Source: Streptomyces cellulosae
Lineage (GTDB): Bacteria > Actinomycetota > Actinomycetes > Streptomycetales > Streptomycetaceae
Direction of reading: 5' to 3'
Assembly (NCBI RefSeq): GCF_000721105.1
Contig: NZ_JOEV01000006.1
Location: 62,001 to 126,000 of the forward strand
DNA length: 64,000 nt
In this document: piece by piece, positions 24,897-33,632 of the stretch
Position numbering within the stretch: the stretch's first letter is position 1
Layout: each line of letters starts with the position of its first letter
Program-made: the position numbers and the translations under genes
Notes under the pieces: generated by a model
Databases searched by the model: none
What the model saw: the letters and a program-made list of their open reading frames with translations, nothing else
Told to the model about the DNA's origin: nothing

Positions 24897-26588
24897 ATGG
24901 CCGCCGAACTCACCGCGCACGATCTGATCGCCACACACCGGCCCACCCTCGACCAGGCGCTGGAGGCGATCCGTACGCGCGCGTACTGGTCCCCGCACCC
25001 CGAGCACCCCAAGGCCTACGGCGAGAACGGCAGCCTGGACATGGCAGCGGGCAAGGCGGCCTTCGACGCCCTCCTCGGCACCCGCCTCGACCTGGGCCAG
25101 CCCGGCACGGACGACTGGGTGGGCGCCGAGGTCTCGCCGTACGGCATCGACCTGGGCGTGACCTACCCGCACGCGGACATCGACGTGCTGCTGCCCGCCA
25201 TGAAGGCGGGGCAGCGCGCGTGGCGCGACGCGGGCGCGGAGGCACGTGCGGTGGTGTGTCTGGAGATCCTCAAACGGATCAGCGACCGGACGCACGAGTT
25301 CGCGCACGCGGTCATGCACACCTCCGGCCAGGCCTTCATGATGGCGTTCCAGGCGGGCGGCCCGCACGCCCAGGACCGCGGCCTGGAAGCAGTGGCGTAC
25401 GCGTACGCGGAGCAGGTCCGCACCCCCGACACCGCGGAGTGGACCAAGCCCCAGGGCAAGCGCGACCCGCTCGCGCTCACCAAGCGGTTCACACCGGTAC
25501 CGCGCGGCATCGGCCTGGTCATCGGCTGCAACACGTTCCCGACGTGGAACGGCTATCCGGGCCTGTTCGCGTCCCTGGCCACGGGCAACGCGGTCCTGGT
25601 GAAGCCCCACCCGCGCGCGGTGCTGCCGCTCGCGCTCACCGTGCAGGTCGCCCGCCAGGTGCTCACCGAGGCCGGTTTCGACCCGAACCTGGTGGCGCTG
25701 GCCGCCGAACGTCCCGGCGAAGGCATCGCGAAGACCCTGGCCACCCGACCGGAGATCCGGATCGTCGACTACACGGGCTCGACGTCGTTCGGCGACTGGC
25801 TGGAGGCCAACGCCCGCCAGGCGCAGGTCTACACGGAGAAGGCCGGCGTCAACACGGTGGTGGTCCACTCCACGGACGACTACAAGGGGACGCTGTCCAA
25901 CCTGGCGTTCTCGCTCTCCCTCTACAGCGGCCAGATGTGCACCACCCCGCAGAACCTGCTGATCCCCCGGGACGGCATCCGTACCGACGACGGCCCCAGG
26001 ACCTTCGACGAGGTGGTCGCGGACCTGGCCGGCGCGGTCGACGGCCTCCTCGGCGACGACGCGCGCGCGAACGCCCTGCTCGGCGCCATCGTCAACCCGG
26101 ACGTGAAGGCACGTCTGGAGGCGGCCGCCGGACTCGGTGAAGTCGCGCTCGCCTCCCGGGAGGTCAGCAACCCGGAGTTCCCGGGAGCGGTCGTCCGCAC
26201 TCCCGTGATCGTCAAGCTGGACGGTGCCAAGCCGGACGACGAGGCCGCCTACATGAGCGAGTGCTTCGGGCCGGTCTCCTTCGCCGTCGCGGTCGACTCG
26301 GCGGACCACGCGACGCAGCTGCTGCGGCGGACGATCCGGGAGAAGGGCGCGATGACGGTCGGCGCGTACACCACCGACGAGGAGGTGGAGCGGGCCGTCC
26401 AGGAGGTCTGCCTGGAGGAGGCCGCCCAGCTCTCGCTGAACCTCACGGGCGGGGTCTACGTCAACCAGACGGCCGCCTTCTCCGACTTCCACGGCTCGGG
26501 CGGCAACCCGGCGGCCAACGCGGCCCTCACCGACGGGGCGTTCGTGGCGAACCGCTTCCGGGTGGTGGAGGTCCGGCGGGAGGGCTAG
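24897..26588 (+). CDS. paaN: Phenylacetate degradation protein PaaN (aldehyde dehydrogenase type)
   Basis: A 563-residue aldehyde-dehydrogenase-fold protein of the PaaN family, implicated in oxidising the ring-opened semialdehyde of phenylacetyl-CoA. Visible parts are the cofactor-binding region (IGLVIGCNTFPTWNGYPGLF, LVKPHPRAVLPLAL), TGSTSFGDWLEANA, the position of the general base (TEKAGVNTVVV) and the catalytic cysteine in SGQMCTTPQN. It lacks the C-terminal hydratase domain of PaaZ, so the ring hydrolase must be separate. ATG at 24897, with GAGGAG about ten bases upstream. Its stop overlaps the convergent methyltransferase stop in a shared CTAG. Confidence 0.92.
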   Translation: MAAELTAHDLIATHRPTLDQALEAIRTRAYWSPHPEHPKAYGENGSLDMAAGKAAFDALLGTRLDLGQPGTDDWVGAEVSPYGIDLGVTYPHADIDVLLPAMKAGQRAWRDAGAEARAVVCLEILKRISDRTHEFAHAVMHTSGQAFMMAFQAGGPHAQDRGLEAVAYAYAEQVRTPDTAEWTKPQGKRDPLALTKRFTPVPRGIGLVIGCNTFPTWNGYPGLFASLATGNAVLVKPHPRAVLPLALTVQVARQVLTEAGFDPNLVALAAERPGEGIAKTLATRPEIRIVDYTGSTSFGDWLEANARQAQVYTEKAGVNTVVVHSTDDYKGTLSNLAFSLSLYSGQMCTTPQNLLIPRDGIRTDDGPRTFDEVVADLAGAVDGLLGDDARANALLGAIVNPDVKARLEAAAGLGEVALASREVSNPEFPGAVVRTPVIVKLDGAKPDDEAAYMSECFGPVSFAVAVDSADHATQLLRRTIREKGAMTVGAYTTDEEVERAVQEVCLEEAAQLSLNLTGGVYVNQTAAFSDFHGSGGNPAANAALTDGAFVANRFRVVEVRREG

Positions 26589-27355
26589 TCCCCTGGTGCC
26601 GGGGGCTGGTTGATCGTGCCCCCGGTGGCGCTCCAGTGGTACAGCGTCATGGCCACACTGGTCGCGAGGTTGTAGCTGGAGACCTGGGGGCGCATCGGCA
26701 GCGCCAGCAAGTGGTCGGCACGCGCGCGTAGTTCGGCGGACAGTCCGCTGCGCTCCGAGCCGAAGGCCAGCACGGCGTCGTCCGGGAGCTTGAGGCCCCG
26801 GATGTCGTCACCCTCCGGATCGAGGGCGAACAGCGGCCCGGGCGGCACCTCCGCCACGCTCAGCCGCTCCACGGCGGTCGCGTAGTGCAGTCCGGCTCCG
26901 CCGCGTACGACGGTGGGGTGCCAGGGGTCGAGCGTCCCGGTGGTGACCACCCCGGTCACGCCGAAACCGGCGGCCAGACGGATCACGGCCCCCGCGTTGC
27001 CCAGATTGCGCGGGTTGTCCAGGACGACGACGGGTGCGGTGCGGGCGGTGCGCGCCAGCCGTTCCAGGTTGGCCTCACGGGACGGACGTACGGCCAACGC
27101 GGCCACCCCGGTGGGGTGCGGGCGCGGGACCAGCCCCCGGTACGTCGTCTCCGGCACCTCCGCCAGGAGCGCGTCCAGCGTGTCGCGTACGTCGGGCGCG
27201 AGGTCGTCGGCGAGGGCGAGGGCGGACGCCCGGTCGACGGCGACCGCCACCGGGATCTCGGCGCCGAAGCGCACCGCGTGCTTGAGGGCGTGGAAGCCGT
27301 CCAGCAGGACGGAGGTGTCGGCGAGCCGGTGCCAGGCGCTCACGGGGTCGGTCAT
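26585..27355 (-). CDS. SpoU/TrmH-family RNA 2'-O-methyltransferase
   Basis: A 256-residue SPOUT-class methyltransferase that methylates ribose 2'-OH in rRNA or tRNA. The three motifs are present: NPRNLGNAGAVIRLA (motif 1), FGSERSGLS (motif 2) and the knot motif LPMRPQVSSYNLATSVAMTL (motif 3). The N-terminal region is a small substrate-binding domain. The ATG at 27355 overlaps the stop of the HTTM gene (ATGA), so it is the third gene of a leftward operon lying between paaN and paaA. The target RNA is not predictable. Confidence 0.9.
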   Translation of the reverse strand: MTDPVSAWHRLADTSVLLDGFHALKHAVRFGAEIPVAVAVDRASALALADDLAPDVRDTLDALLAEVPETTYRGLVPRPHPTGVAALAVRPSREANLERLARTARTAPVVVLDNPRNLGNAGAVIRLAAGFGVTGVVTTGTLDPWHPTVVRGGAGLHYATAVERLSVAEVPPGPLFALDPEGDDIRGLKLPDDAVLAFGSERSGLSAELRARADHLLALPMRPQVSSYNLATSVAMTLYHWSATGGTINQPPAPGD

Positions 27356-28563
27356 GCCGTGAAGCCTACGGTCGAGTCGTCGGCGCTCTCCGGGGCCCGC
27401 GGCGCCGGCACCGTCGTACGGCTTCCGTTCCCCGTCCATCGTGCACGCGCGCGTGCCGCCCAGGTGCCGAGCCGTCGCAGGAACGACGTCGGCAGGAAGA
27501 CGGCGTCGGCGGCGATCATCGCCAGCGAGAAGAACGGCAGCCCCAGGATCACAGCGATCGCGCAATGCTCGATGATCATTGCTGTGAGCAGGACGTTCTT
27601 GACGCGCCGGTGGAACAGCGTGAACGGGAAGGCGACCTGCACGGCGACCGTGCCGTAGGTCACCAGCATGACCATCGTGCCGCTGGACGACAGCAGGTCG
27701 GCGAGGGCGGGCCACGGCGAGAAGGAGTCAAGGTGCAGCGGGTAGTAGACGGCGGTGCCGTCCTGCCACCGGGTGCCCTGGATCTTGTACCAGCCCGCCG
27801 TCGCGTAGATCAGACAGGCCTCTGCCATGATCACGAGCAGGGCGCCGTTGTGGACGATGCCGGCGACCACGTCGAGCAGGATCCGAGGCTCGTTCGACCT
27901 GGCGAAACGCCCGACCGCCCACCACAGGGCCAGCGCGATCCACACGGTCCACAGGAGCACCGGCACGGTCGGGTCGCCGTCGAGCCGGCCCGCCAGGGTC
28001 ACCGCGACCAGCACGGACCCGAGCACGCCCCACAGGGCCGGCCCGACCCGGTCCGCCACGCGCTCCCCACGCGCGCGTGCCTGCGCCGCGAGCCGCGCCC
28101 TGCGTGCGTCCAGCGACCACACCTGGCCGCAGCGGGTGAACACGAGATAAATGCACATCAGGTGCAGGACGTTGTCGCCGCCGTCTCCCATGAAGACGCT
28201 GCGGTTCTGCAGCGAGAGCACGCCGACCATGAAGAGCACGGACATCGTGCGGGTGCGCCAGCCCAGCAGCAGCAGAGCGCTCGTCAGGAGGGCCAGGGCG
28301 TAGAAGGTCTCGAACCAGAACCGGCCGTGGGTCCACATCAGGGCCGTGAAGGCGCCGTTCGTCGAGACCAGCTGCTCGGCGAGGTCCCAGCTCCACGGGC
28401 CGTCGGGTCCGTACATCTCCTGGCGGTGGGGGAACTCCCGCAGCAGGAACAGCAGCCAGGTCGCGCTGAAGCCCATGCGGATGACGGCGGTCTGGTACGG
28501 GCCGAGGGCTGACTCGGTGACACGGCCGATGCCGGTGGTGACGGCCAGGGCGAATCGGTTCAC
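27352..28563 (-). CDS. HTTM-domain membrane protein (vitamin K carboxylase-like fold)
   Basis: A 403-residue polytopic membrane protein with about eight hydrophobic segments. HTTM features include a start near RFALAVTTGIGRVTESALGP, GPDGPWSW, a segment near residue 115 reading MGDGGDNVLHLMCIYLVFTR, and YATAGWYKIQGTRWQDGTAV. HTTM is the membrane domain shared with vitamin K-dependent gamma-carboxylase; the bacterial members are uncharacterised. The GTG at 28563 overlaps the DUF5819 stop (GTGA). These two gene types commonly occur side by side in actinobacteria, suggesting a complex. Confidence 0.88.
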   Translation of the reverse strand: MNRFALAVTTGIGRVTESALGPYQTAVIRMGFSATWLLFLLREFPHRQEMYGPDGPWSWDLAEQLVSTNGAFTALMWTHGRFWFETFYALALLTSALLLLGWRTRTMSVLFMVGVLSLQNRSVFMGDGGDNVLHLMCIYLVFTRCGQVWSLDARRARLAAQARARGERVADRVGPALWGVLGSVLVAVTLAGRLDGDPTVPVLLWTVWIALALWWAVGRFARSNEPRILLDVVAGIVHNGALLVIMAEACLIYATAGWYKIQGTRWQDGTAVYYPLHLDSFSPWPALADLLSSSGTMVMLVTYGTVAVQVAFPFTLFHRRVKNVLLTAMIIEHCAIAVILGLPFFSLAMIAADAVFLPTSFLRRLGTWAARARARWTGNGSRTTVPAPRAPESADDSTVGFTA

Positions 28564-29528
28564 TTGTCGCCGCCCCCGTCCTCGCCGACCGACCACCAGG
28601 GCAGCACACGGTAGACCGGCTTGTCGGTGACCTGCTCCTTGCTCCACTCGGGCGGGGGCACGTTGGTGGTACAGGAGCGGATCTGGACGAGGTCGACGGT
28701 GCCGCCCTTCCCGGCAGCGTTCTCACGGTCCAGGCGCAGCGACACGATGCGGCGCAGATACGACTCGGACAGGGCGCCGCGCAGGCCCATCGGGCGGTTG
28801 TCGGTGTCATGCGTGACCACGAAGAAGTCCCAGGCCCGCCGCAGCTCGTTCTGCTGGGTGTGGCTCGGCAGCAGGTTGCCGTCGATGGCCCGGCCGTCCT
28901 GGGCGGACAGGTCGTACCAGCCGGTGGTCCGTATCCCGCCGTCCGCGGAGCGGATCTGCGCACGGACCTGGACCGCGATGTTCTGCTGCAGCGGATTGGG
29001 AGCGAAGAGTTTCCAGTTCTGCTCGAACTCCGGGTAGATCCAGTCGTCGATCGCCTTGCCGTGCTGCTTCGTCAGAGTGTTCGACGGTGCCACGTGCAGG
29101 AACACCATGCCGATGTGCACACAGACAGTGACCGCGACGACAGCGAGGGTCACGGCCACCCCGATCTGGTACCGGAGGGAGAGCGCGGCGAGACCGGTCT
29201 GCGGGCCGGGGTGCCCGGCGGGACCCGGGGCGGGATTCGGGGCGACGAGCCCCGTCCGCGGAGCGGTATGCGGAGCGATGAGCCCGGTCGTCCGTGGATC
29301 CGCAGGCGGGGCGGGGCGGGAGGCGGCGAAGCCGTTCTGGTCGGTGCGGGCGGTGGGGGCGGGAAGGGCAGCCGGGGCAGTGGGGGAAGCCGGGGCGTTC
29401 GGGTCCGTGGGGACGTCGGGGACGCCCGGCTCGGCGCGGCCAGGGGGGAGGCTCGGCTTGGCGGGAACGTCGCGGGCGCTCGGCTCGGACCCGTGCGGGG
29501 CCGTGGAGCCTTTGTCGTTCGCGTCCAT
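28560..29528 (-). CDS. DUF5819-family membrane-anchored protein
   Basis: 322 residues. A roughly 115-residue Pro/Ala/Thr-rich cytoplasmic tail precedes one membrane helix (YQIGVAVTLAVVAVTVCVHI). An external domain follows, containing PEFEQNWKLFAPNPLQQNIA and WYDLSAQDGRAIDGNLLPS. This matches the DUF5819 family found directly upstream of HTTM proteins. The ATG at 29528 is chosen, with GGGGCGGA before it; upstream codons are Arg/Gly-rich and not credible. It heads the DUF5819-HTTM-SpoU operon. The function is unknown. Confidence 0.85.
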   Translation of the reverse strand: MDANDKGSTAPHGSEPSARDVPAKPSLPPGRAEPGVPDVPTDPNAPASPTAPAALPAPTARTDQNGFAASRPAPPADPRTTGLIAPHTAPRTGLVAPNPAPGPAGHPGPQTGLAALSLRYQIGVAVTLAVVAVTVCVHIGMVFLHVAPSNTLTKQHGKAIDDWIYPEFEQNWKLFAPNPLQQNIAVQVRAQIRSADGGIRTTGWYDLSAQDGRAIDGNLLPSHTQQNELRRAWDFFVVTHDTDNRPMGLRGALSESYLRRIVSLRLDRENAAGKGGTVDLVQIRSCTTNVPPPEWSKEQVTDKPVYRVLPWWSVGEDGGGDK

Positions 29529-29685
29529 TCCGCCCCGTCTCCCGATTCCGGTCCTGCCCCGGCCCTGTCGTCTGCCTGAGCCCTCTCGCCCCCGCGCACC
29601 CATCCCCGGGACGCTCGCACGGAACGGTACTCAGGGCGCCCCTCCCGGCACAGCCCCCAGCGGGTCCGGCTCCAGGCCGCCAGAG

Positions 29686-29728
29686 TTTTCCACAGACGAC
29701 GAGCGAGAACCCCTGCGGGTTATCCACA
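29686..29728 (+). promoter_or_regulatory. Two DnaA-box-like 9-mers upstream of paaA
   Basis: TTTTCCACA at 29686-29694 and TTATCCACA at 29720-29728, same orientation, 34 bases apart, in the intergenic space before paaA. The second is a perfect E. coli-type DnaA box. Whether DnaA binds is not shown. Confidence 0.45.
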
Positions 29729-29773
29729 GCGGTTGACACCTTACGGCGCCCGTCACACCATGGAATCGCACGA

Positions 29774-29787
29774 ACCGAACGATCGGT
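29774..29787. promoter_or_regulatory. PaaR-like operator upstream of paaA
   Basis: ACCGAACGATCGGT, the reverse complement of the paaH/paaN operator with the same flanks. It follows a TTGACA box at 29733-29738 by about 36 bases and lies before the chosen paaA start, so it would be in the 5' leader. Confidence 0.8.
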
Positions 29788-29828
29788 CGGGAGCAAGCAC
29801 CCGCGGAGTCCAGGTCGAGGGAGACCTC

Positions 29829-30869
29829 ATGGCGACAGCAGCCGCGCACCACACGGCCCAGCAGACCGGCCCACAGGCGTACGGCGCACAGAGCGGTGTT
29901 CCGGACACCGCCTGCGGCACCGACGACACCGCCGCGTACCAGCGCGCCTTCGACGCCGCCGTGGCCGCTGACGAGCGCGTCGAGCCGCGCGACTGGATGC
30001 CCGACGCCTACCGCGCGACGCTGGTCCGGCAGATCGCCCAGCACGCCCACTCCGAGATCATCGGCATGCAGCCGGAGGCGAACTGGATCACCCGCGCCCC
30101 TTCGCTGCGCCGCAAGGCCATCCTGATGGCCAAGGTGCAGGACGAGGCCGGGCACGGGCTGTACCTCTACAGCGCCGCCGAGACCCTCGGCACCAGCCGC
30201 GAGGACCTGCTCGACAAACTGCACACCGGCCGCCAGAAGTACTCCTCGATCTTCAACTACCCCACACTGACCTGGGCGGACGTCGGCGCGATCGGTTGGC
30301 TGGTGGACGGCGCCGCGATCACCAACCAGGTCCCCCTGTGCCGCTGCTCCTACGGCCCGTACGCCCGCGCGATGGTCCGGGTCTGCAAGGAGGAGTCCTT
30401 CCACCAGCGCCAGGGGTACGAACTGTTGCTGGCCCTCAGCCGTGGCACCCCCGAACAGCACGCTATGGCGCAGGACGCGGTGGACCGCTGGTGGTGGCCA
30501 TCCCTGATGATGTTCGGCCCGCCCGACGACGAGTCCGCGCACTCCGCCCAGTCGATGGCGTGGAAGATCAAACGGCATTCCAACGACGAGCTGCGTCAGC
30601 GCTTCGTCGACATCTGCGTCCCCCAGGCCGAGTCCCTGGGGCTCACCCTCCCCGACCCGGATCTGAAGTGGAACGAGGAGCGGGGACACCACGACTTCGG
30701 AGCCATCGACTGGACGGAGTTCTGGGAGGTCCTCAAGGGCAACGGCCCCTGCAACGAACAGCGGATGACGCAGCGCAGGCGGGCACACGACGAGGGCGCC
30801 TGGGTACGGGAGTCGGCCGCGGCGTACGCGGCCAAGCGCAACGACGAGGCGGGAGCGGGCCGAGGATGA
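29829..30869 (+). CDS. paaA: Phenylacetyl-CoA 1,2-epoxidase subunit PaaA
   Basis: The catalytic di-iron subunit of the PaaABCE monooxygenase, which epoxidises the ring of phenylacetyl-CoA. The 346-residue protein has the ferritin-like helices with iron ligands in [17 protein letters not shown] and [38 protein letters not shown] is also characteristic. The ATG at 29829 is preferred: GAGGGA precedes it, and the alternative ATG at 29760 would place the operator inside the coding region. First gene of paaABCDE; its stop overlaps paaB (ATGA). Confidence 0.96.
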   Translation: MATAAAHHTAQQTGPQAYGAQSGVPDTACGTDDTAAYQRAFDAAVAADERVEPRDWMPDAYRATLVRQIAQHAHSEIIGMQPEANWITRAPSLRRKAILMAKVQDEAGHGLYLYSAAETLGTSREDLLDKLHTGRQKYSSIFNYPTLTWADVGAIGWLVDGAAITNQVPLCRCSYGPYARAMVRVCKEESFHQRQGYELLLALSRGTPEQHAMAQDAVDRWWWPSLMMFGPPDDESAHSAQSMAWKIKRHSNDELRQRFVDICVPQAESLGLTLPDPDLKWNEERGHHDFGAIDWTEFWEVLKGNGPCNEQRMTQRRRAHDEGAWVRESAAAYAAKRNDEAGAGRG

Positions 30870-31153
30870 CGAACACCGACTGGCCTCTGTGGGAGGTCTT
30901 CGTGCGCTCCCGTCGCGGCCTCTCGCACACCCACGCCGGCAGCCTGCACGCGCCGGACGCGGAGCTCGCCCTGCGCAACGCCCGTGATCTGTACACCCGG
31001 CGCGGCGAGGGCGTCTCGATCTGGGTGATCCCCTCGTCCGCGATCACCGCGTCCTCGCCCGACGAGAAGGACCCGTTCTTCGAACCGGCCGCCGACAAGC
31101 CATACCGACACCCGACGTTCTACGAGATCCCGGAGGGGGTGAAGCACCTGTGA
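30866..31153 (+). CDS. paaB: Phenylacetyl-CoA epoxidase subunit PaaB
   Basis: The small 95-residue subunit of the epoxidase, which bridges the catalytic PaaAC heterodimers. It starts [20 protein letters not shown], the family signature, and contains [20 protein letters not shown] and [11 protein letters not shown]. Its length is typical. It overlaps both neighbours by four bases. Confidence 0.95.
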   Translation: MTNTDWPLWEVFVRSRRGLSHTHAGSLHAPDAELALRNARDLYTRRGEGVSIWVIPSSAITASSPDEKDPFFEPAADKPYRHPTFYEIPEGVKHL

Positions 31154-31872
31154 CCGCCGACGTGACCGTGCACTTGGCCGCCCTCGCCCTGGGCGACGAC
31201 GCCCTGGTGCTCTCCCACCGCCTCGGGGAGTGGGTGGGCCACGCTCCCGTCCTCGAGGAGGAGGTCGCCCTCGCCAACATCGCGCTGGACCTCCTCGGCC
31301 AGGCCCGGGTGCTGCTGTCACTGGTGGGCGACGAGGACGAACTGGCGTATCTGCGCGAGGAGCGCGCCTTCCGCAACCTCCAGCTGGTGGAACAGCCGAA
31401 CGGCGACTTCGCCCACACCATCGCCCGCCAGCTGTACTTCTCCACCTACCAGCACCTCCTCTACGCCGAACTCGCCGCCGGGCACGGCCCCTTCGCCCCG
31501 CTCGCCGGCAAGGCCGTCAAGGAAGTCGCCTACCACCGCGACCACGCCGAGCAGTGGACCCTGCGGCTCGGAGACGGCACGGATGTCGGCCATGAGCGGA
31601 TGGCACGGGCCTGCGAGGCACTGTGGCGATTCACTGGCGAGATGTTCCAGCCGGTGGAGGGGCTCGACGTCGATCCGGAACGGCTGCAGGAGGCCTGGCT
31701 CGACTCCGTCGGGGACGTGCTGCGCCGGGCCACCCTCACGGTCCCGGAAGGACCGCGGTCCGGGGCGTGGGCGGCCGGTGCGGGCCGCCAGGGCCTGCAC
31801 ACCGAGCCGTTCGGCCCGATGCTCGCCGAGATGCAGCATCTGCACCGCAGCCACCCGGGGGCGTCATGGTGA
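31150..31872 (+). CDS. paaC: Phenylacetyl-CoA epoxidase subunit PaaC
   Basis: The structural, non-catalytic ferritin-like partner of PaaA; 240 residues. Family segments are LGDDALVLSHRLGEWVGHAP, LEEEVALANIALDLLGQAR and KEVAYHRDHAEQWTLRLGDG. GTG start at 31150 within the paaB stop (GTGA). It overlaps paaD at the 3' end. Confidence 0.95.
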   Translation: MTADVTVHLAALALGDDALVLSHRLGEWVGHAPVLEEEVALANIALDLLGQARVLLSLVGDEDELAYLREERAFRNLQLVEQPNGDFAHTIARQLYFSTYQHLLYAELAAGHGPFAPLAGKAVKEVAYHRDHAEQWTLRLGDGTDVGHERMARACEALWRFTGEMFQPVEGLDVDPERLQEAWLDSVGDVLRRATLTVPEGPRSGAWAAGAGRQGLHTEPFGPMLAEMQHLHRSHPGASW

Positions 31873-32405
31873 CGCCCACCGCCCTGGAGGCGGAACTCCT
31901 CAAGGTGGCCGGTGCGGTGCCCGACCCCGAACTGCCCGTACTCACCCTCCAGGAACTGGGCGTGGTGCGCGCGGTGCACGTCCGCGGGACCGACGCGGTC
32001 GAGGTCGAACTGACCCCGACGTACACCGGATGCCCGGCCGTCGAGGCGATGTCCCTGGACATAGAGCGCGCGCTGCACGAGCACGGCGTGCGAGAGGTCA
32101 CCGTGCGCAGGGTGCTCACACCGGCCTGGTCGACGGACGACATCACGGACGAAGGACGCCGCAAACTGCGGGAGTTCGGTATCGCCCCGCCCCGCGTGCG
32201 GCAGGAGGCCGGACCGGTCACCGTGGCGCTCGGGCCGACACGCACCCCCACAACCGCGGAGGTCGACGAGGCCGACCAGATCCGCTGCCCGCACTGCGGC
32301 TCCGCGGACACTGAGTTGCTCAGCCGGTTCTCCTCGACGGCATGCAAGGCGCTGCGGCGCTGCCTCGTCTGCCGTGAACCGTTCGACCACTTCAAGGAGC
32401 TCTGA
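31866..32405 (+). CDS. paaD: PaaD, MIP18-family Fe-S maturation factor for the epoxidase
   Basis: A 179-residue protein with an N-terminal MIP18/DUF59 domain (VPDPELPVLTLQELGVVRAV, YTGCPAVEAM) and a C-terminal zinc-ribbon-like tail with four cysteines (CPHCGSADTE, RRCLVCREPFDHF). PaaD is thought to help mature the metal centres of the PaaABCE complex. An ATG at 31866 or a GTG at 31869 is possible; both overlap the paaC stop. Its own stop shares one base with the paaE start. Confidence 0.93.
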   Translation: MVTPTALEAELLKVAGAVPDPELPVLTLQELGVVRAVHVRGTDAVEVELTPTYTGCPAVEAMSLDIERALHEHGVREVTVRRVLTPAWSTDDITDEGRRKLREFGIAPPRVRQEAGPVTVALGPTRTPTTAEVDEADQIRCPHCGSADTELLSRFSSTACKALRRCLVCREPFDHFKEL

Positions 32406-33466
32406 TGGCCCGCTTCCACGCACTCCCGGTGGCGGCGGTCGACCGGCTCACCGACGACTCCGTGGCCCTCACCCTCACCGTGCCCCCGGACCTGCGAGAG
32501 GAGTACCGGCACACCCCCGGGCAGCACCTGGCGCTGCGGCGGACGGTCGACGGCGTCGAGATCCGCCGCACGTACTCGATCTGCTCCCCGGCGCCCGCGG
32601 CGGACGAGGAGGGACCGCGCAGCCTGCGAGTGGGTGTGCGGCTGGTCGAGGGCGGCGCGTTCTCCACGTACGCGCTGAAGGAGATCAACGTCGGCGACGA
32701 GGTCGAGGTGATGACCCCGGCGGGCCGCTTCACGCTCGAGCCCGCACCCGGCCTGTACGCGGCGATCGTCGGCGGCAGCGGTATCACCCCGGTGCTGTCG
32801 ATCGTGGCGACGCTGCTGGCACGCGAGCCGGCGGCCCGGTTCTGTCTGATCCGCAGTGACCGGACGTCCGCGTCCACGATGTTCCTGGAGGAGGTCGCCG
32901 ATCTCAAGGACCGTTGGCCCGAGCGACTCCAGTTGGTGACGCTGCTCTCCCGGGAGGAACAGCAGGCCGGGCTGCCCTCCGGGCGGCTCGACCGGGAACG
33001 GCTGACCGGGCTGCTTCCGGCGCTGCTGCCGGTGGCCCAGGTGGCGGGCTGGTTCCTGTGCGGGCCGTTCGGGTTGGTGCAGGGGGCGGAGCGAGCACTG
33101 CGGGAACTCGGGGTGGCCCGCACCCGTATCCACGAGGAGATCTTCCATGTGGAACCGGCGGCCCCCACGGCCGTCACCCCCGTTCCCGCCCACAGCACGG
33201 TGACCGCTCGACTCGACGGCCGCGGCGGGACCTGGCCCGTCCAGGACGGAGAGTCACTGCTGGAGACGGTCCTGCGCAACCGGCCGGACGCGCCCTACGC
33301 CTGCAAGGGCGGGGTGTGCGGGACCTGCCGGGCTTTCCTGGTCACCGGCGAGGTGCGGATGGACCGCAACTTCGCTCTGGAGCCGGAGGAGACACAGGCG
33401 GGGTATGTGCTGGCGTGCCAGTCCCATCCGGTGACGGAGACGGTGGAGCTGGACTTCGACCGGTGA
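32405..33466 (+). CDS. paaE: Phenylacetyl-CoA epoxidase reductase PaaE
   Basis: A 353-residue electron-transfer subunit. The FAD-binding ferredoxin-reductase domain has RRTYSICSP; the NAD-binding domain has AAIVGGSGITPVLSIVATLL. The C-terminal plant-type 2Fe-2S ferredoxin domain (about 265-353) has cysteines in YACKGGVCGTCRAFL and a fourth in LACQSHP. It passes electrons from NADPH to the PaaA di-iron centre. Last gene of the operon; the 12-base sequence TGACATTGACCG repeats just after the stop. Confidence 0.95.
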   Translation: MARFHALPVAAVDRLTDDSVALTLTVPPDLREEYRHTPGQHLALRRTVDGVEIRRTYSICSPAPAADEEGPRSLRVGVRLVEGGAFSTYALKEINVGDEVEVMTPAGRFTLEPAPGLYAAIVGGSGITPVLSIVATLLAREPAARFCLIRSDRTSASTMFLEEVADLKDRWPERLQLVTLLSREEQQAGLPSGRLDRERLTGLLPALLPVAQVAGWFLCGPFGLVQGAERALRELGVARTRIHEEIFHVEPAAPTAVTPVPAHSTVTARLDGRGGTWPVQDGESLLETVLRNRPDAPYACKGGVCGTCRAFLVTGEVRMDRNFALEPEETQAGYVLACQSHPVTETVELDFDR

Positions 33467-33549
33467 CATTGACCGATGACATTGACCGTGACAAACGGGA
33501 GTTGTCACCCCTGAAGGAGCGTGGGCGGGGCTCGACCGTTCCCTTCTTC

Positions 33550-33563
33550 TAGAACCTGTTCTA
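33550..33563. promoter_or_regulatory. KstR-type operator before the acyl-CoA dehydrogenase
   Basis: TAGAAC-CT-GTTCTA is a perfect palindrome matching the TNNAACNNGTTNNA motif of KstR, a TetR repressor of sterol and lipid catabolism in mycobacteria. It lies 70 bases before the acyl-CoA dehydrogenase start. No kstR gene is in the window. Confidence 0.65.
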
Positions 33564-33632
33564 TCTTGACGCACCGTCAGGTCAGGTCGTCCGCCCGGCC
33601 GGTGGGCCGGTGTGTGTGGAAGGGCAGGGACC

